NCBI GenBank assembly: GCA_030144725.1
Contig: JASKMD010000031.1
Coordinates: 11,173,316 to 11,237,315, forward strand
DNA length: 64,000 bases
Direction: 5' to 3'
DNA from: Haematococcus lacustris
Lineage: Eukaryota > Chlorophyta > Chlorophyceae > Chlamydomonadales > Haematococcaceae
Below, piece after piece: positions 32,220 through 45,865 of this stretch; the first letter of the stretch is position 1; each line of letters starts with the position of its first letter. The translations under genes and the position numbers were made by a program. A model generated the notes under the pieces. The model saw only the letters and a list, made by a program, of their open reading frames with translations, was not told the origin of the DNA and made no database searches.

Positions 32220-34130
32220 CCAACATCAGCCTCCACAACACACTGAAGTCACCCAAATAACATCAGTAAATGTTGCCACAATCCCAGCAGTGGCTGACCT
32301 GAGCACCTTCATTCACCTCACAGTCCTTGGGCCCGGGCTCGGTTCTGCCATCCCTCACCTCCACACCTCTTGGGCAAGGAGGTGACGTCCGCTGGCAGCA
32401 TGCATACCACATACCAAAGCTTTGGGCCCAGTGCTCAGGCGGCCCCAACATTCAAAAAATGGCAGTAAACCGACCCCTGGTAGTAGGACGGCTGTAACTC
32501 TGCACTCGCTGCGCCAAATTTAATGTTAGCTGGCTCAGTATGTAGCCAACCCAGCCAGCTACCTTTCACCCATCCAGAATCAAAATTTAGTCAGTAGGCC
32601 GTGCACAGCAAAGCATCAAAGTTAGTAATTCAAATTTGAGCCGGTTCGGGTTTGCAGTCATCGCTGCGACCACCCGCGCCGCTTAGGTTGCTCTACGCGA
32701 GCATGCGCATCGGCGGCAGCAGTCGGATCGGAAATCGGTTGCGGCAGTGTGGCAATGAGCCCACCTCCCCCCCATATCTTGAGGGCAATGCCACAGCTCG
32801 ACCATCTCGACTTACAGCATGCTACTTACTAGGTTAGGCTCCTTTTAGACATTGTTACACACCCTCATACTCAAATATGGCAAAAGCTCACTTTGGTCTG
32901 TGACCCCCAACTCCCTTAACCGATGTCAGGACCAGGGCCATGCAGTCAGTCGCACAACTCCACACTATGACCGCGTTTGAACTCGGCTCCTCAGACAGTT
33001 ACACTCCCCTACATCCCATCCACCTGCGTGCAAAGTTTCATAGCTCAACTGCCACCCCACAGCCCCGTGGCCCTGATTCTGCTTGGAGAACATGATGTCA
33101 CTTTGAAGATGTCAAACTGATAGAGGCCTGGGCTGTTTAACGTGCGGTTTGTTTCAATAGATGCGCCAAGGGGTCAAGAACAAACATTACGTATCGCTTT
33201 TTCTATGGGTGCAGCAGGTGCAACACGGTGGAGGACACAGTGGAGGAGGGGGGGGTGTAACCCGGTATTACCTTTGTGTGCGCCGACCCAGATGGTGTAT
33301 TCGGCGAAAGTGAATACGCCCAGATGTTTTAATCACCCCGTCTAGGCGCCCTGCACGCCCGGCAGGCATCGCGTTGGGTGTTGGCCGGACATTCCATTTG
33401 TGCACAACCAGCTCACTACGCTAGGTAGATGGGGTCACAACGATGTGGCTCATGGTGCCACGGAGACCAGTCTCGCCGCTGTGATTTGTTCGCGGGCACA
33501 TGTGGCAGTACGCGAGCAAAGACTCCAATGTCGTGCGCTGATGGTCAGATGACGCGCATCGATTTGCAGCTACCAATGTGACAATCGCTATCGAAAACGA
33601 TGAAGTATCGAGATAGTACTTGCATGCATAATACCAACCCCATGTTGGGGCCGCCTGACCAGTGCGGTCATATCACACATTCTAAGTGTACAGGGGGGGC
33701 ACCTGAGCACATGGGCTGTCACAGAGAGCGAGCCATCGCACGTGAGCGCGAAATCGTTGAAAACCCGTCGCGCTCGCCTCCCAGCTCTCTGGGCGTCAGG
33801 CTCCTCAGATGTTCTCGCTTGGCGCGGATGCACATCTGCAGACAGCAAGCTCTACTCCCAGCTCCCAGCAAGCTCGGGTGTTTCGTTACGATTCCGTACT
33901 CCGCCTCACGAGCTGTGCTCCACTTTGGGCGATCATCCTTTCTTTCGGCGAGTGCTGCAAAGAGCCGAGTGGATAACACGATGGGATTTACTGTGAATTC
34001 CTACCGTTTTTCCTACGAACTACGCAGACTGCCGAGACCTAGTTCCTTCTATCCAATTTATCGAATCTGCACGGTAACTCCCAGCAGCTGAGTTAGGCCC
34101 AGTTCTTTAATCTCATCGCCTGCACATGTT
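32220..34130. other. Gene-poor region, less GC-rich than its surroundings
   Basis: I see no supportable gene. It includes a fragment aaaccgacccctggtag near 32470 shared with the dispersed repeat. Short exons of the Fanzor N-terminus or of the GYF-domain gene may be hidden here; an in-frame piece around 33960-34075 encoding RDLVPSIQFIESAR is a candidate. Confidence 0.45.
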
Positions 34131-34139
34131 TTTGTTCAG

Positions 34140-36278
34140 GCTCGTCGAGCTGTACGCCAGCAAGGCGCTAAATCGCTCTACATGCTTGGCGGGCTTAGAC
34201 TCGAGCACTCACCCCTTGCTGGCGGCGAACCTGTGTCAGGTCGCTGCCGCGTTTTTCAGGCCCTTGGAGTATGTGAGTGCAACCATGCAGCAGCTGTGAT
34301 ATGCACATGTGGCAGTGTGGCTGTGGCTGAAGCTGGTTGCTGGCGCATGCGCAGGTGCTGGAGATGTGCGAGGCTGGCGGCCTGTACTTACCCATCACTG
34401 CTGCCGATTTACAAGCAGGGATGCCCGCTCCCAACTGGTGCCTGCCACTCCATACTCAGCTGCACTTGCAGGCAGTGAAGGAGCCAGCCATGCCCCCTGC
34501 GCAACAGCGTGACCATACTTCCTTGCATGAGCTTGCCCTGCAAGCCCTGTCGACAGCTCCTTTCTGGAGCCTGGTACATAAGTGGGTGGCAGCCACCTCC
34601 AGGGCTCAGTATGCCAGGACCTGTGGCCCTGTGTTGGTTGTTGCATGCACAATGCTCGAACTCAGTTCAGTCAATAGAGCAGTTCTCCCATAACAAGTGC
34701 TAGCTAGGCAATGCAGGCTGGTGGCAGTAAGGGTGGCGGTGTATTAGTGAAGCTTGTGCAGAGCTGCCGCTGAGGTCAGGGTTTTCAGTAGGGTTGTCAT
34801 ATGGTCATAGGTCACCTCCAGGTTCAACCTCCCTGCACGTTGAGCTCGAGCTGGTGCCAGTGCCTGTGGAGATACTGCTGGTGCATGTGTGTTTTCTCCC
34901 TGCCTACCTCATTGCCATTCCATGCGCCCCACCCTACCCCTGTGTGCAGGTACCATGAGGACACAGCCCGCTGTGACTTCAACTGGCAGCCGCGGGACCT
35001 TGTCGCAGGCCTCATGAGCAAGGCCGTGTCCCCCTACACTCTGGTGGGCGCACTGCACCAGCATTGCCACTGGCCTGCCCCCCGCTCCTCCCCTACCCTA
35101 ACCCCCACTGCCTCCTCCTTGCAGTGATCCAGTGCCACTGCACTGCGTGGCAAGGATGTGCACTGGGCTGTGGTGGTGCTGCTTAGCCTTCACACACCTG
35201 CCGCTGTTGCCAGCTGCAAGCGCTCCTCTTCACTTGCCCTGTGGTACCACTGCCACAAGCCTTGTGTTGGACATGGTAGGCCCTCATGGCTCATGGCCAT
35301 GCATGTGGAATGTAGAACCCAGCACTGTGTAAACCACTAACCCAGCCTGTGGCACCAGGTAGTGTGCCGGGCCACATGGGAGTCACATGGTGGTTGACAG
35401 TTGGGCAGTTGGGCGGTTGGGAGCACTCACCGGTGGCTGTGTTGCCGGTGGGATACGTGATGCCACCCCCTGCCTTCCCTGTCATGCCCTGCTTGACGTG
35501 CCAGGTGGTGGGGGTAGAGATGCACAAAGACCGCAGCCTGCCTTGGATGCGGCCCAGTCTGTTCATCCCCTTGGCCGCTCTGCTGCACCAGTACCAGGCC
35601 GGCACCGCATACCGCTGTGTCACCCGCAACGACCTGGTGGTCTTCAACGTCCTGGGCTTCATGGGCGGCCTGTCTGCTGTGTTGGCGGAGGGCGTGGTGC
35701 CTTCACTGCCAGAGCCACCCATGCACCCCCCTCCCCTGGCCAAGCAGCTGCCCCAGAGCAGCACCCTGGAGCAGCTGCTGATGCAGGGCTTGAGCGTGTC
35801 CGGGCAGCACTCCACTGGCCTGTCCCTGTCCCACCTCACCAGCACCCCCTTCTTGTCCAGCACCAGCAGCAGTGGCAGCAGCAGCCTGCGCAACGCCTCA
35901 GCCAATGGCCACATGCAGGGGGTTCTCAGCGGCTCCACAGGCAGCAGCATGGGCTGTGTGCGTTTGAACTCCTCAGGGGGCCGCATGGGGGCTGGGCTGT
36001 CTAACCTGTCGACAGTGGACGGTGAGGCGGGCACTTCGCCCTTTCACAGCCTGGCACGACTGGCTAGTCCGCATCAGATCGGGGTCAGCAGCCTTGGAAG
36101 CAGCCAGCTGGCCAGCAACATACACAGCCTCCAGATGCTGCAGAGACAGCTGAGCCAGGTGCAGCTGCAGGCTCAGCAGCAGCAGCAGCAGCAGCAGCAA
36201 GTTCAGCAACATCAGGTGCAGCAGCAGCTGCAACAACAGCAGGCCCAGCAGCAACAAGTCCAGCAGCAGCTACAGCAA

Positions 36279-36309
<31 letters not shown>

Positions 36310-36310
36310 T

Positions 36311-36342
<32 letters not shown>

Positions 36343-36487
36343 CCATTGTACCAGACACTCTGTCCCTGTTCGCTACGCTAGGAAACCCCTCTTCCCCATT
36401 CATGTTCAGCCACCCCTACATACCTTCTAACCAGCTATCCTCTGTCATGAAGGAGCGCTTGCAACACCTGCAACAGCTCCCCAGTGG

Positions 36488-36525
<38 letters not shown>

Positions 36526-38119
36526 TTGCCCTTCAACAAGATGCCCCACAAGCGCCGGGCCCACCTCAAGCAGCGTCCCAGCAATCGCTGCCTCAACAGT
36601 TCCAACAGCTGCAGCAACAGCTGATACAGCAGCAGCAGCAGCTGGCACACCTGTCAGAGCAGCCACTGCTGCTGCAGCAGCTGGTGAACGCCTCACAGCC
36701 GCTGCCCACCACCACGCTGCCAGCACAGCTACCCCTGACCCCTGACACTGCCTGCTCATCCGGCCTCCTGGACAGCATGAACCTGCCGCCCTCCAGCCCC
36801 TTACTGCCGGCCCCCTCCCCGGGCTTCAGCCCACTGACCACCCAGAGCATGCACGGCCTGCAGGGCTTGCAAGGCCTCAGCCTCCTGCCCCTAGCCAGCG
36901 GCCCTCTCCCTCAGTCCTGGCAGTCTCCGCTGTTTCGCCTGTTTGCCCGCACCTCAGCCGCCACACCCTCCGCCCCACACACGCCAGAGGCGCCCCTCTC
37001 CACTGACTACGCAAACCTGCCAGCCCTGGACGTTCAGGTGGGGGCTCCCCTGGGTGCTGGCGGCCCTGGTGAGGCTGAGGCGGCAGTGGAGGCCTCTGGC
37101 AACGATCAGGCACGGATGCAGTCACAGCACACCGCGGCGAAGGCACCGGGTGCTGGGGCTCAGTCTGGGGCAGCAGAGGAGCGGCAGGCGCTGTCCCCTC
37201 AGCTTGCCGCTGTGGGCCAAGCAGGGAAGGCGTGGTGGCAGCTGGGCCCCAGTGGCACTATGCTGGGCCCTTTCACAGGTGAGGTTGATTGCAGGCAGGG
37301 TCAGGGGTAGGGGTAGGGGTAGGGGTAGGGGAGGGGTCAGGGTCGGGGCTAGAGTCAGGGCTAAGGTCAGGGGTAGGGTGGGCAGGGCGGGAGGGGACAG
37401 GCTAAACCCTGACCCTGACCTGATACACAGCTGGAGAGTGCCAATTGTGGTACAAGCATGGCCCAAGCAGGAAGGGGCAGCATGGGGCAGTAGGGATGTT
37501 TGGGGGGTCATGGCAAGGCAGCCTGGCAGTCTGTGGACCACTGTGGTGTAAGGGCCTGGCTCACGGCGGCGCTTTGCACTGCTCTGCTGGGCGTGGCTTG
37601 TGGCCAGTGACTTGGCCATGTGGTGCTGCCAGAGATGCAATGCAGTGCTGCAGCAGCTGTGGGCAAGGCGCTGGCTCTCTCACTAGCTCTGGACTTGTCC
37701 CAGTGCTTGGCCCATTGCTGCTGTTGAGATCGAACTGGTGTCAAGTGGTGCTGAAGAGACAAGGACGTGAGAGAGTCAGGGTGTCTCTGAGGGCTAGCAA
37801 CAGCTGCTGCAAGGGCCCATTGCTGCTGCTGCTGCTGTCACCCTTGGCTGCAGGCGAACAAATGGTGGTATCCTACCTGCTGGGCTGCCTGTCTGATGAC
37901 ACGCTGGTGAGCAGCAGCAGCCCTGGCACTGGCCAGCGCAGGGGCAGCCAGGAGCAGGGGCGGCACGGGCAGGGTGCTGAGGTGGCAGCTGCACCAGGCA
38001 GCCCCCTGCTGCTCCCTTCCCCACCCCCACCACAGCTCTTCAGACCCGTGGGTTGGCTGCTGCAGGAGCTGGTGGGGTCAGGGGGGGCAGCAGGCCCTGC
38101 GGGGCAGGACAGTGCTTGA
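34140..38119 (+). CDS. GYF-domain protein with long polyglutamine tracts; 5' end unresolved
   Basis: GYF domains bind proline-rich peptides; GYF proteins in plants and animals act in mRNA and translation control. The last two exons splice well: 35505-37278 ending AWWQLGPSGTMLGPFTG, and 37854-38119 beginning EQMVVSYLLGCLSDDTLV, giving a C-terminal GYF domain with W, GPF and the YLLG block. Upstream coding exons include 34140-34272 (LVELYASKALNRSTCLAGLD, ending FFRPLEY), one from 34355 (VLEMCEAGGLYLPITAADLQ) and one near 34949 (YHEDTARCDFNWQPRDLV). The segment LFIPLAALLHQYQAGTAYRC, NDLVVFNVLGFMGGLSAVLA is hydrophobic and unrecognised. Poly-Gln tracts lie at about 36170-36345 and 36490-36525. 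Intron 37279-37853 carries GGGGTA repeats. The start codon and some middle exons are not resolved. Confidence 0.72.
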
Positions 38120-38460
38120 AGTGGTGTGGGTGGGAGTCCCTGGTCTGCTCTATACCTCTGCTCTCTGCTGGGCATCTGCAACCTGTTTTTGACTCATTTC
38201 AACTCTGCCACCTGCTTGGCTCGGGTGATCAGCTGTCCTGTGCCGCTGCTGGGCCATGTCCCTTGTGTGCCTGTTACGAATGCCCGTGTCAGCCCACCCT
38301 ATCTTGCTCTGCCCTGCCTGGGGCGGTCTGGCTTGGCTCTCTTGTGCTGTGCTGCCAGACAGGCTGATGCATTGAGAGGTGGTTTGCTGATGAGAAGGTG
38401 GATGAGGGATGGATAAGGGGTTTGGCTTGGTGCAGGCAGATGCCGCTGAGTAGGGCTGAA

Positions 38461-38960
38461 NNNNNNNNNNNNNNNNNNNNNNNNNNNNNNNNNNNNNNNN
38501 NNNNNNNNNNNNNNNNNNNNNNNNNNNNNNNNNNNNNNNNNNNNNNNNNNNNNNNNNNNNNNNNNNNNNNNNNNNNNNNNNNNNNNNNNNNNNNNNNNNN
38601 NNNNNNNNNNNNNNNNNNNNNNNNNNNNNNNNNNNNNNNNNNNNNNNNNNNNNNNNNNNNNNNNNNNNNNNNNNNNNNNNNNNNNNNNNNNNNNNNNNNN
38701 NNNNNNNNNNNNNNNNNNNNNNNNNNNNNNNNNNNNNNNNNNNNNNNNNNNNNNNNNNNNNNNNNNNNNNNNNNNNNNNNNNNNNNNNNNNNNNNNNNNN
38801 NNNNNNNNNNNNNNNNNNNNNNNNNNNNNNNNNNNNNNNNNNNNNNNNNNNNNNNNNNNNNNNNNNNNNNNNNNNNNNNNNNNNNNNNNNNNNNNNNNNN
38901 NNNNNNNNNNNNNNNNNNNNNNNNNNNNNNNNNNNNNNNNNNNNNNNNNNNNNNNNNNNN
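38461..38960. other. Assembly gap, 500 N
   Basis: Exactly 500 undetermined bases, a typical placeholder length rather than a measured distance. It separates the two copies of the 16,087-bp segment. Confidence 1.
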
Positions 38961-41900
38961 CCCGGTCTGCTACCCCCATCTCCCATGTGGCGAAGGTGCG
39001 ATGGTGTCTGACGGGGTTGGCGCTACAATGACAGGTTTGGCATGGACTTCATGTACACCTCCTGGCTCCTCTGTACCCTGCAACTCATGACCCTCTGTAC
39101 ACCTGATGACTCTGTTGCCCTGCCCCCAGCACCCTCCCTGCCTCGCCACACCCTCAGGAGGCCGCTGAGCTAATCAAGAACCGCGAGTACTACTTGCTGA
39201 CGCCCCGCCAGCGCCTGGCCATTCTGCGCGCCCTGGCTGACATGGCCCTGGCCAGTGACGTGCTGCGGGAGTACACCCAGAAGGTGGACATGCCAGGCAA
39301 CGCACAGCTCAGTGAGCGGGGCGAGGCACAGGACCCCGAGTCGTGGATGCGCTGGGTGGAGGCCTACAAGTAGGTAGCAGGCAGCAAGGAGCAGGGGGCT
39401 GTCTGGCCAGGTGGGGGATGCACAAGACAGTGGCACTGTGGGAGGGAGGGGTGTGAATGAGCAATGGCTGAAGTTTGGTTCCTGTGAACGGGCAGAGGGC
39501 AGAGGTCACTGCTGCCGAGGCCTGTCTGACACCTGGCTATGACACCTGGCATGGTGCTAGGTGCAGGGCTGTGTCTGCACCTATGGTGGGGCAGTGGCCC
39601 AAGCGCACCATGCTAGGGGCAGCTTGCTTTGCCATGACTTCTCAGACTTCTCTCTGAGTGTCATCTCTACCTTGCATATCTTGCCTTCTGCAGAATGGGG
39701 GTGCGCAAGCCGCTAGGCCGTGACACCCGGCAGCGCTCCTACTGGGCCCTGGGAGGACGTGCTGCCTGCTGGCGGCTGTATGTGTGTGGTGGGGAGGGCG
39801 GTGGCTGGGGCTGGTACGAGGGCCCTGGCCTGCAGGCCCTGCGTGACTGGATGCGCTCCGGGGGCGGCAACAACACTGAGGCGCCACTGCTCAAGGCGCT
39901 GCACACAGTGCCACTGCCACACAAGCATACCCAGGGTGAGGGTAGCAGGCGGCAGGAAAGGGGATACTCCAGAGACGTGCCCCTCCAGGGCGCCCTGGCC
40001 AGCTGCCCAGCATGGAGTCACAAGCACCCCACCCAGGCTAGCTTCTTGCCAGGGTTGCGCCCCAGCCTTGTCAGTTGGAAATGAGCGTCTGTAGAGTTAT
40101 GGTGAACCCCAGCATCGTACCGCCATGGGCCCCACCCAGTGTCTGCTGTTCCCCCCTGGCTGGCTGTAGACGCGCTGCCGCCCTACCCACTGGTGCTGCC
40201 TGAGGCTCCCCTGGGTGCCGGCCCCGCCAGCATCCCCTGGTCAGCTGCTGACCTCAAGGCGCGGCGCCCTGATGCCTACAAGACACTGGCGGCGCCCCTG
40301 CTCAAGGGAGAGTGCCACCAGGTAAGGCCAGCTGGCCGCTGACTGTATAGCCTGCCATAGATATCAGTGAGTTCCATCTACATCTGAGGCTGAGCAATGC
40401 TTGCATCCAGCACACAGTAGCTGCTTGCTGTGGACGGGTGTCACACATGTACAGTTGTTGTTTGCCAAAGGCGCGTAGAAGGCAATTAACCAGGTAGGCG
40501 GATGATCAGGCAGGCTGGGTGTTGCTGCAGCTGTAGCTCAGCTGCTCGGGGATGTTGCACCAGGGATGGCAACAGCTATATTGACAAAGCTGCGGTAAAG
40601 AGGGAGTTGGCTGCAAGGAGCACCCCATCCCTGAGGGAGCCTGGTGCTGCTGCCCCTTGTAGCCCCTGCTTGTGGGTCTTCACGCTTGGACGGTGGAGGA
40701 GCGGCTGCTGAACTGCATTGAGTCCCTCATCACGGAGTTTGAGTTTTGGACCAAGCCACGACCTTGGCTGGCGCGAGTCGCCATGCTCTTGAGTGTGCTC
40801 AAGGTGCGCGACAGCCATACCCTCCCACGACAACGATGATGTTTATCCACATCAAGCCTAGCAGGCCACTGTTAGCATGTTTGTGGCACTCGTTGCTAAG
40901 GCAATGTGTGTGTGGGCTCTCACAGGGGAAGAACAGCGGGCAGCAGGCTGCGGTGGTGAAGGAGGTCGAGCAGCTGCTGCATGACAGCGCGCGGCTACAG
41001 CCAGCCTGGGCCCAGCACTTGCGGGCCTGCTGGCTGCGCTCCCTGTCCCGCCCTGAGCTCAACACAAAGGATGTGGCCATGCATGTGCTGGCTGTCCAAA
41101 AGTTCATCCGCGATGAGCCCTACGCCCTCACCCGCCTCGCGTTCATCAGGCAGGCTCAGGTGGCACGCTGCCCTCTGCAGTTCCATGCAGGTTGGTGGGT
41201 CCAAGGCTGACCAGCCTGCACCTGAGCCATGGTGGCTGGTAGAGTGCCACGCAGCCTGTCCATGACCTTGCCACTGTCTTCACTGGCAGCAGGTCATCCT
41301 TGCTGCCGTGACTTGGCTCGACCTCCCAGGCCCACCTTGCCTTCCCTGCCTCACCTCCTCCCACTGGCCTGCCTCCCTAACCCCTGCCCCTCATGACTTG
41401 GTGACTCTTGTGACACTTCCTGCTGTCTTACTCTGGCCTGGCTGCGTTCTTTGTCTTCCTCAGGGGGAGACGTGGTCGTCTTTCTGCGCACCGGCTGTGT
41501 GCTGCACCTTGACAAGTACGCTAAGATGGGGTCCTGCTACTCAGTTGACGAGCTGGGCCCGGTCATGCAGCAGCTGCACCACCTGCGGCCTGTGGAGCGC
41601 ATGCGGGTAGTTGCAGCGGGCTACCGCAGGTGCGTGACTGTGAAGCGGTCGGCCTGGCAGAGGCTCTTGGCCGATGCAGGTGCCGGTGGCACATAAATGA
41701 TAACACCCTGCCCTCGTGGAATGACCGGCAGAAGATAGGCCCTCATCCGGGGCTGTCTATGCTGCTCAAGTGCACTGTCTGGAGCACATGCGCCATGTCT
41801 TTAAGTGATGTGGTTTTATTTATCTTACTGTGCCTACCAAGCTGCTTTGCCTGGCCTGCTTGATGAGATCAGCAGCTCCTATGCCTCTGCTGTGCTTCCT

Positions 41901-44043
41901 TGCAGCTACCCAGTGACCAACGCTGAAGCCGCTCTGCGTGCCTTGGCCGACTCCAAAGACCTGGACCCTGCGGCCCCCACAGCTGCCAGACCTGTCTTCA
42001 ACAACCCAAACCGCCCGCCCTGCCAGTGGCTGCTCATGCAACCCCTCACAGCAGACGGCGCAGATGTGGACACAACCCGGGGGGAGGTGGTGCTGCCTAT
42101 GCATGTGGATGCCTCCTTGCCAGAGTACCTGGTGCGGGTGGAGACCTATGAGCGCGGCATGGCCAAGCGGTGGCAAGCTGGCGACCGCTTCCGCATGAAC
42201 TTTGGTGCCAAGGTCAGCCCTGAGAGGGACACTGGGTTGCTGGGTTGCTGCAACCAATGGGTGTGTTCATGCATGTGTGGCTGGGCATGTGGGAAGGACA
42301 CTTTGACTTTTATGACTGTGAGCAGTGCTGCTGCCAAGTTGGTTGGCTATCTGGATTGGTATGGTGAAAGCAGGGCTGCTGCTGGATACAGGGGGATAAT
42401 GATTGTTTGCTGTGTGCTGCTAGCAATTTTGCCACTGTCACTTTTGTTTGTTTTCCTGTCTGTTCGTGACATTTGTTTGATGGCCAGCCTGCATAATGGC
42501 AACCTTTGCACATGACATCTGCCTCCCTGTTGCCCTTGCCCTTGCTGCCGCAGTCTAACAGCAAGGGGACGGCAGGTGTGTGGTACAAGGGCACCATTAA
42601 GCGCTTTGTGCAGACCCAGACTCACACTCGGGACTCCAACTACGACCCCTGGAACAGCCTGCTGGTGGTGTGGGACAGTGACGGTGGCGTGGCAGAGCAT
42701 AAGGTGAGGCTGGGCGCCTACATGGCATGTGTGGCTGGCATGCCTGCCTAGAAGCACCTGCCACGCCATGCTACTTGCCTTTCTCATGTGTGATAGCCGC
42801 CACCTCTGCCTCAGGTGGTCTAGCAGCTGATAAGCTATACAGCACACGCATGTCTAGACTAGGACTGTGCCAGTGCAGTGTCAGATGAGGAGCATGGTGG
42901 TAAATGATGAAGCCGGCGTGCTTTGTGGGCAGATTGTCACCCCAATGCACCAACACCTTGTGGCCTGCCTTCTTGTTGTGTCGCAGGTGAACCCTTGGGA
43001 GATAGAGGTGGACCCAGAGGAGGCCAAGAGGCGTGAGGAGGAGCGGCGCAAGCAGGCAGAGGCGCAGGCTCGTGCCCGGCGTGCCGCCGCCAAGAGCCAG
43101 CGCAGCACTCACGTGCACTTGGACGACCTGGTGGATGAAGACATCAGTGAGGAGGAGTCGGAGGAGCTGTCCGACAGCGACGACAGCTACGAGGGCAGGT
43201 GCGCCTGCTGGTCCCATTGGGGCAGGGCCTGCAGCCGCGCTTGCTGTAACTGCTGAGTTGGTGCTAGGGGTGTGAACATAGGAGCACTTGCCAAGATGTG
43301 AGAAGAGGGCAAAGTGGGGAGCTGGTCCAGCAACAGGTGGAAACTTTGGGAAGGACAACCTGGCTATGGTTTGAGCACAATACACTTTGGCTTTGGCTTG
43401 GTTGGGCACTGGTGATTTGTTGGATGTGACATCTGTGTGTGGATCATGACGTCATCATGTCCCCTGCCTTGCGTCCTTTAGGCGAGCCCCCGCCAAGAAG
43501 AAGGCCAAGATGCAAAACGATGGGCGGGGTGGCCGGGGTGGAGGCGGCAACAATATGGCTGCCCAGCGTCAGGCACAACCTCAGCAGTCCAAGCAAGCCA
43601 TGGAGGGTCCTGAGGTGCAGCAGTGGCGCCAGCAGATGCAGGTTCTGACCCATAACCTGCAACTGTTGCAACGCCAGGGGCAGGGCAACAGCGCCCAGGC
43701 CCAGCAATACGCAGCAGCTATACAGCAGCTGCACCGCTACCTGCAAAACCCACAGGCAGCCCGGCAGCAGGTGCTCCAGCAGCAGCAGGCTTACATGGCG
43801 CAGCAGCAGCGAGCGGGCCAGGGCGCGCCCCAGCTGACCCAGCAGCAGCAAATGCAGTTGGCACAGCAGCAAATGCTGCAGCAGCAACAACGTCAAGGAG
43901 GTCTGCCGGCTGGCATCTCTCAGGCTCAGCTGCAGCAGATGCAGATGCAGCAACAGCAGCTGCGTCAGCAACAGATGCAGCAAATGCAAATGCAACAGCA
44001 GCAGCAGGCCCAGCAACAGCAAGCAGGGTGGCGGCAACAGTAG
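38961..44043 (+). pseudogene. Second copy of the 3' part of the DDT-WHIM gene (probable assembly duplicate)
   Basis: Begins inside the exon that ends RSATPISHVAK and carries all later exons shifted by 16,587 (for example 39158-39369, 39694-39935, 43482-44043). It lacks the start, the DDT domain and about the first 430 residues. As it starts exactly at a contig end, it should be treated as the same gene as 20083-27456, not as a paralogue or true pseudogene. Confidence 0.9.
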
Positions 44044-44501
44044 AAATGCCTCCTATCGTTTGCAGAACGCAGCACAAGGGCAATAACTGGCAACAACAAC
44101 ACAGCAGCTGCCAAGGGCCTTCTACTGCTACTCTGGCACCAGTCCAGGTTGGCAATGCAGTTGACATAGCACATACCAGATTATGTGCATGTGAAGGCCC
44201 CTTGCCAGGGAACACCAGGATTGAGGGTTGTGGGGTTAAATACTTGAGTTGGGTGAATGCTAGCGGTGCATGTGGACGGGGCCGACATGGGATACCATCA
44301 GGTGAAGAGGAGCTTGCGGTCGGTGCTGTTTGCTTTCGTGGCCATAGCAGGTTCCATAATCTGTAAACACGGTCCCAGCTTGACTGTAGAGCGCCGTTGA
44401 CACGTCTGTCACCCGGGTTGGCTGCGACGCCCACTGTGCTATAAACTTTGCTGATGCTGCTTGACCTGCAAAACCACATACCCGCATTTCCATTCAACTC
44501 C

Positions 44502-45101
44502 TGAACCCTACAGCCCTCATACTACACCAAAATAAAGCAAAATAAAGCATGAGTTGAATCGAACCTGGCTGTGAGCTCATCATTGTAAAGGCTACTAACT
44601 AAGCCTAGTGCCCACTTCAGCTCTGCCTTCTGGTGTGTGTGCCTGTGCCAGCGCGTGTGCCTGCGCCACACACATTCCCTTTGTAAGGGGTATATTGTTT
44701 TTTTATGTTGGGATTGTCTTGAGCTGTAGCTGGCTATTGCTGCAACTGGCGCTGCCACTTGCGCAACAGGGGCTTGTCGGGTATCTCCACCCAATCCTGG
44801 CCTGGCTTTGGCATGGCTGGGCGGTTAGTCCAGTAGCACAGCTCAGTGGGACGTGGCCCTGGGCCGACTGCACAGCGGCGGATGTTTAGCGCGGCTGACA
44901 CGTCCCGGTCATTGAACCTGCACATGGGTGTGGGAGATGCATGAGTCCAAGTCATGTGCCATGTCATGTGAAACATGCTCATGTCATGCACAATTGTAGG
45001 ATTGGGTCTGTGCTTACCTGGTGATGTTGTTAATGCTTGTTGAGCACGTCAGGCACCGGACTTGGGATCGCTTTGCCATGCTTTTCACTGGCCGCAGCCA
45101 C
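44502..45101 (-). mobile_element. Second copy of Fanzor copy C (probable assembly duplicate)
   Basis: Same as 27915-28514: zinc-ribbon exon 45028-45101 and RuvC-III exon 44734-44917 with FNDRDVSAALNI. It does not count as an independent Fanzor insertion. Confidence 0.85.
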
Positions 45102-45167
45102 CTGCATGGACACATGGGGCAATGCACATTTGTAAGATGTCTCATCTTGACCCGACCTAGTCACCTT

Positions 45168-45229
45168 GGCTGGGCTGGGCTGGTTGGGCTGGGCTGGGCT
45201 GGGCTGGGCTGGGCTGGGCTGGGCTGGGC
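45168..45229. repeat. (GGGCT)n repeat, duplicate of 28581-28642
   Basis: Same unit number and same interruption as the first copy. Matching length at a fast-mutating repeat supports an artefactual duplication. Confidence 0.9.
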
Positions 45230-45865
45230 GAGGTTGGGGCTGGGATGGCGTGTAGAGATGGGGAGGAGGTGGTGGTAATTCACGTGCAGTTCACGTGCAG
45301 TTTGATGGCTGCACATACAAGTAGCATGGCAAGGTGCTTATCATCAGAGTAACAGCTGGTATGCCCGGAGATGCTGCTGCAGGGCCAGCAACTAATGTAG
45401 CAACAGGAACAGTGACGGATGCAGCTGCAGGACCAGCAGGGGTGTAGTATCGTTCCAGCCGTGTGTGTTCCCGTGCGTGTGTAGAGTGGCGCTGTTACAT
45501 CGCTTTTGGTCAGGGCCTCCCAACTCTGATGTTTTGGCATGTAAGACCGTTACATGCGACCGATTGCTCCGGGAGCAGGCCGATGTCTTTAGCCCCGCGC
45601 GGCATGGCTAAAACGCGGACTCTAGTTCTGGCAGCAACCTGCAGCTGCTTCGATTGTGGTCGACAGGGTGGTTGGGGTCCGCCGGACACCCTCAAGACAT
45701 CGCGCAGTGCAGGCGTGTTGTTGGTGCTCTACGCATAGGCGCTGCTGCTAGCCCGCGAGGTGAGGTGCACGCAGCAAGTGCCACCTATCCCGCGCCAGCA
45801 CAGGTTACCCGACGAACATCTGATGATGCAGGAGTTTTCGAGTACACCACAGCACACGTAAACAG

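Larger units (their letters stand above)
22374..38460. repeat. 16,087-bp segment, copy 1 of an apparent assembly duplication
   Basis: Repeats at 38961-55047 with a constant offset of 16,587. The right end is the last base before the 500-N gap; the left end is inside a coding exon of the DDT-WHIM gene. All translated frames checked are the same in both copies. See the findings for why this is probably an artefact. Confidence 0.97.

Noticed and set aside
36212..36403. Cys-rich or Leu-rich minus-strand frames over CAG tracts (also 26857-27450)
   Set aside because: They are reverse translations of poly-Gln coding sequence.
37300..37345. Telomere-like GGGGTA repeats (again at 53890-53930)
   Set aside because: Only a few units, internal to an intron of the GYF gene, and not the TTTTAGGG type expected in green algae.
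38150..39090. Frames running through the N gap
   Set aside because: They consist mostly of undetermined residues.
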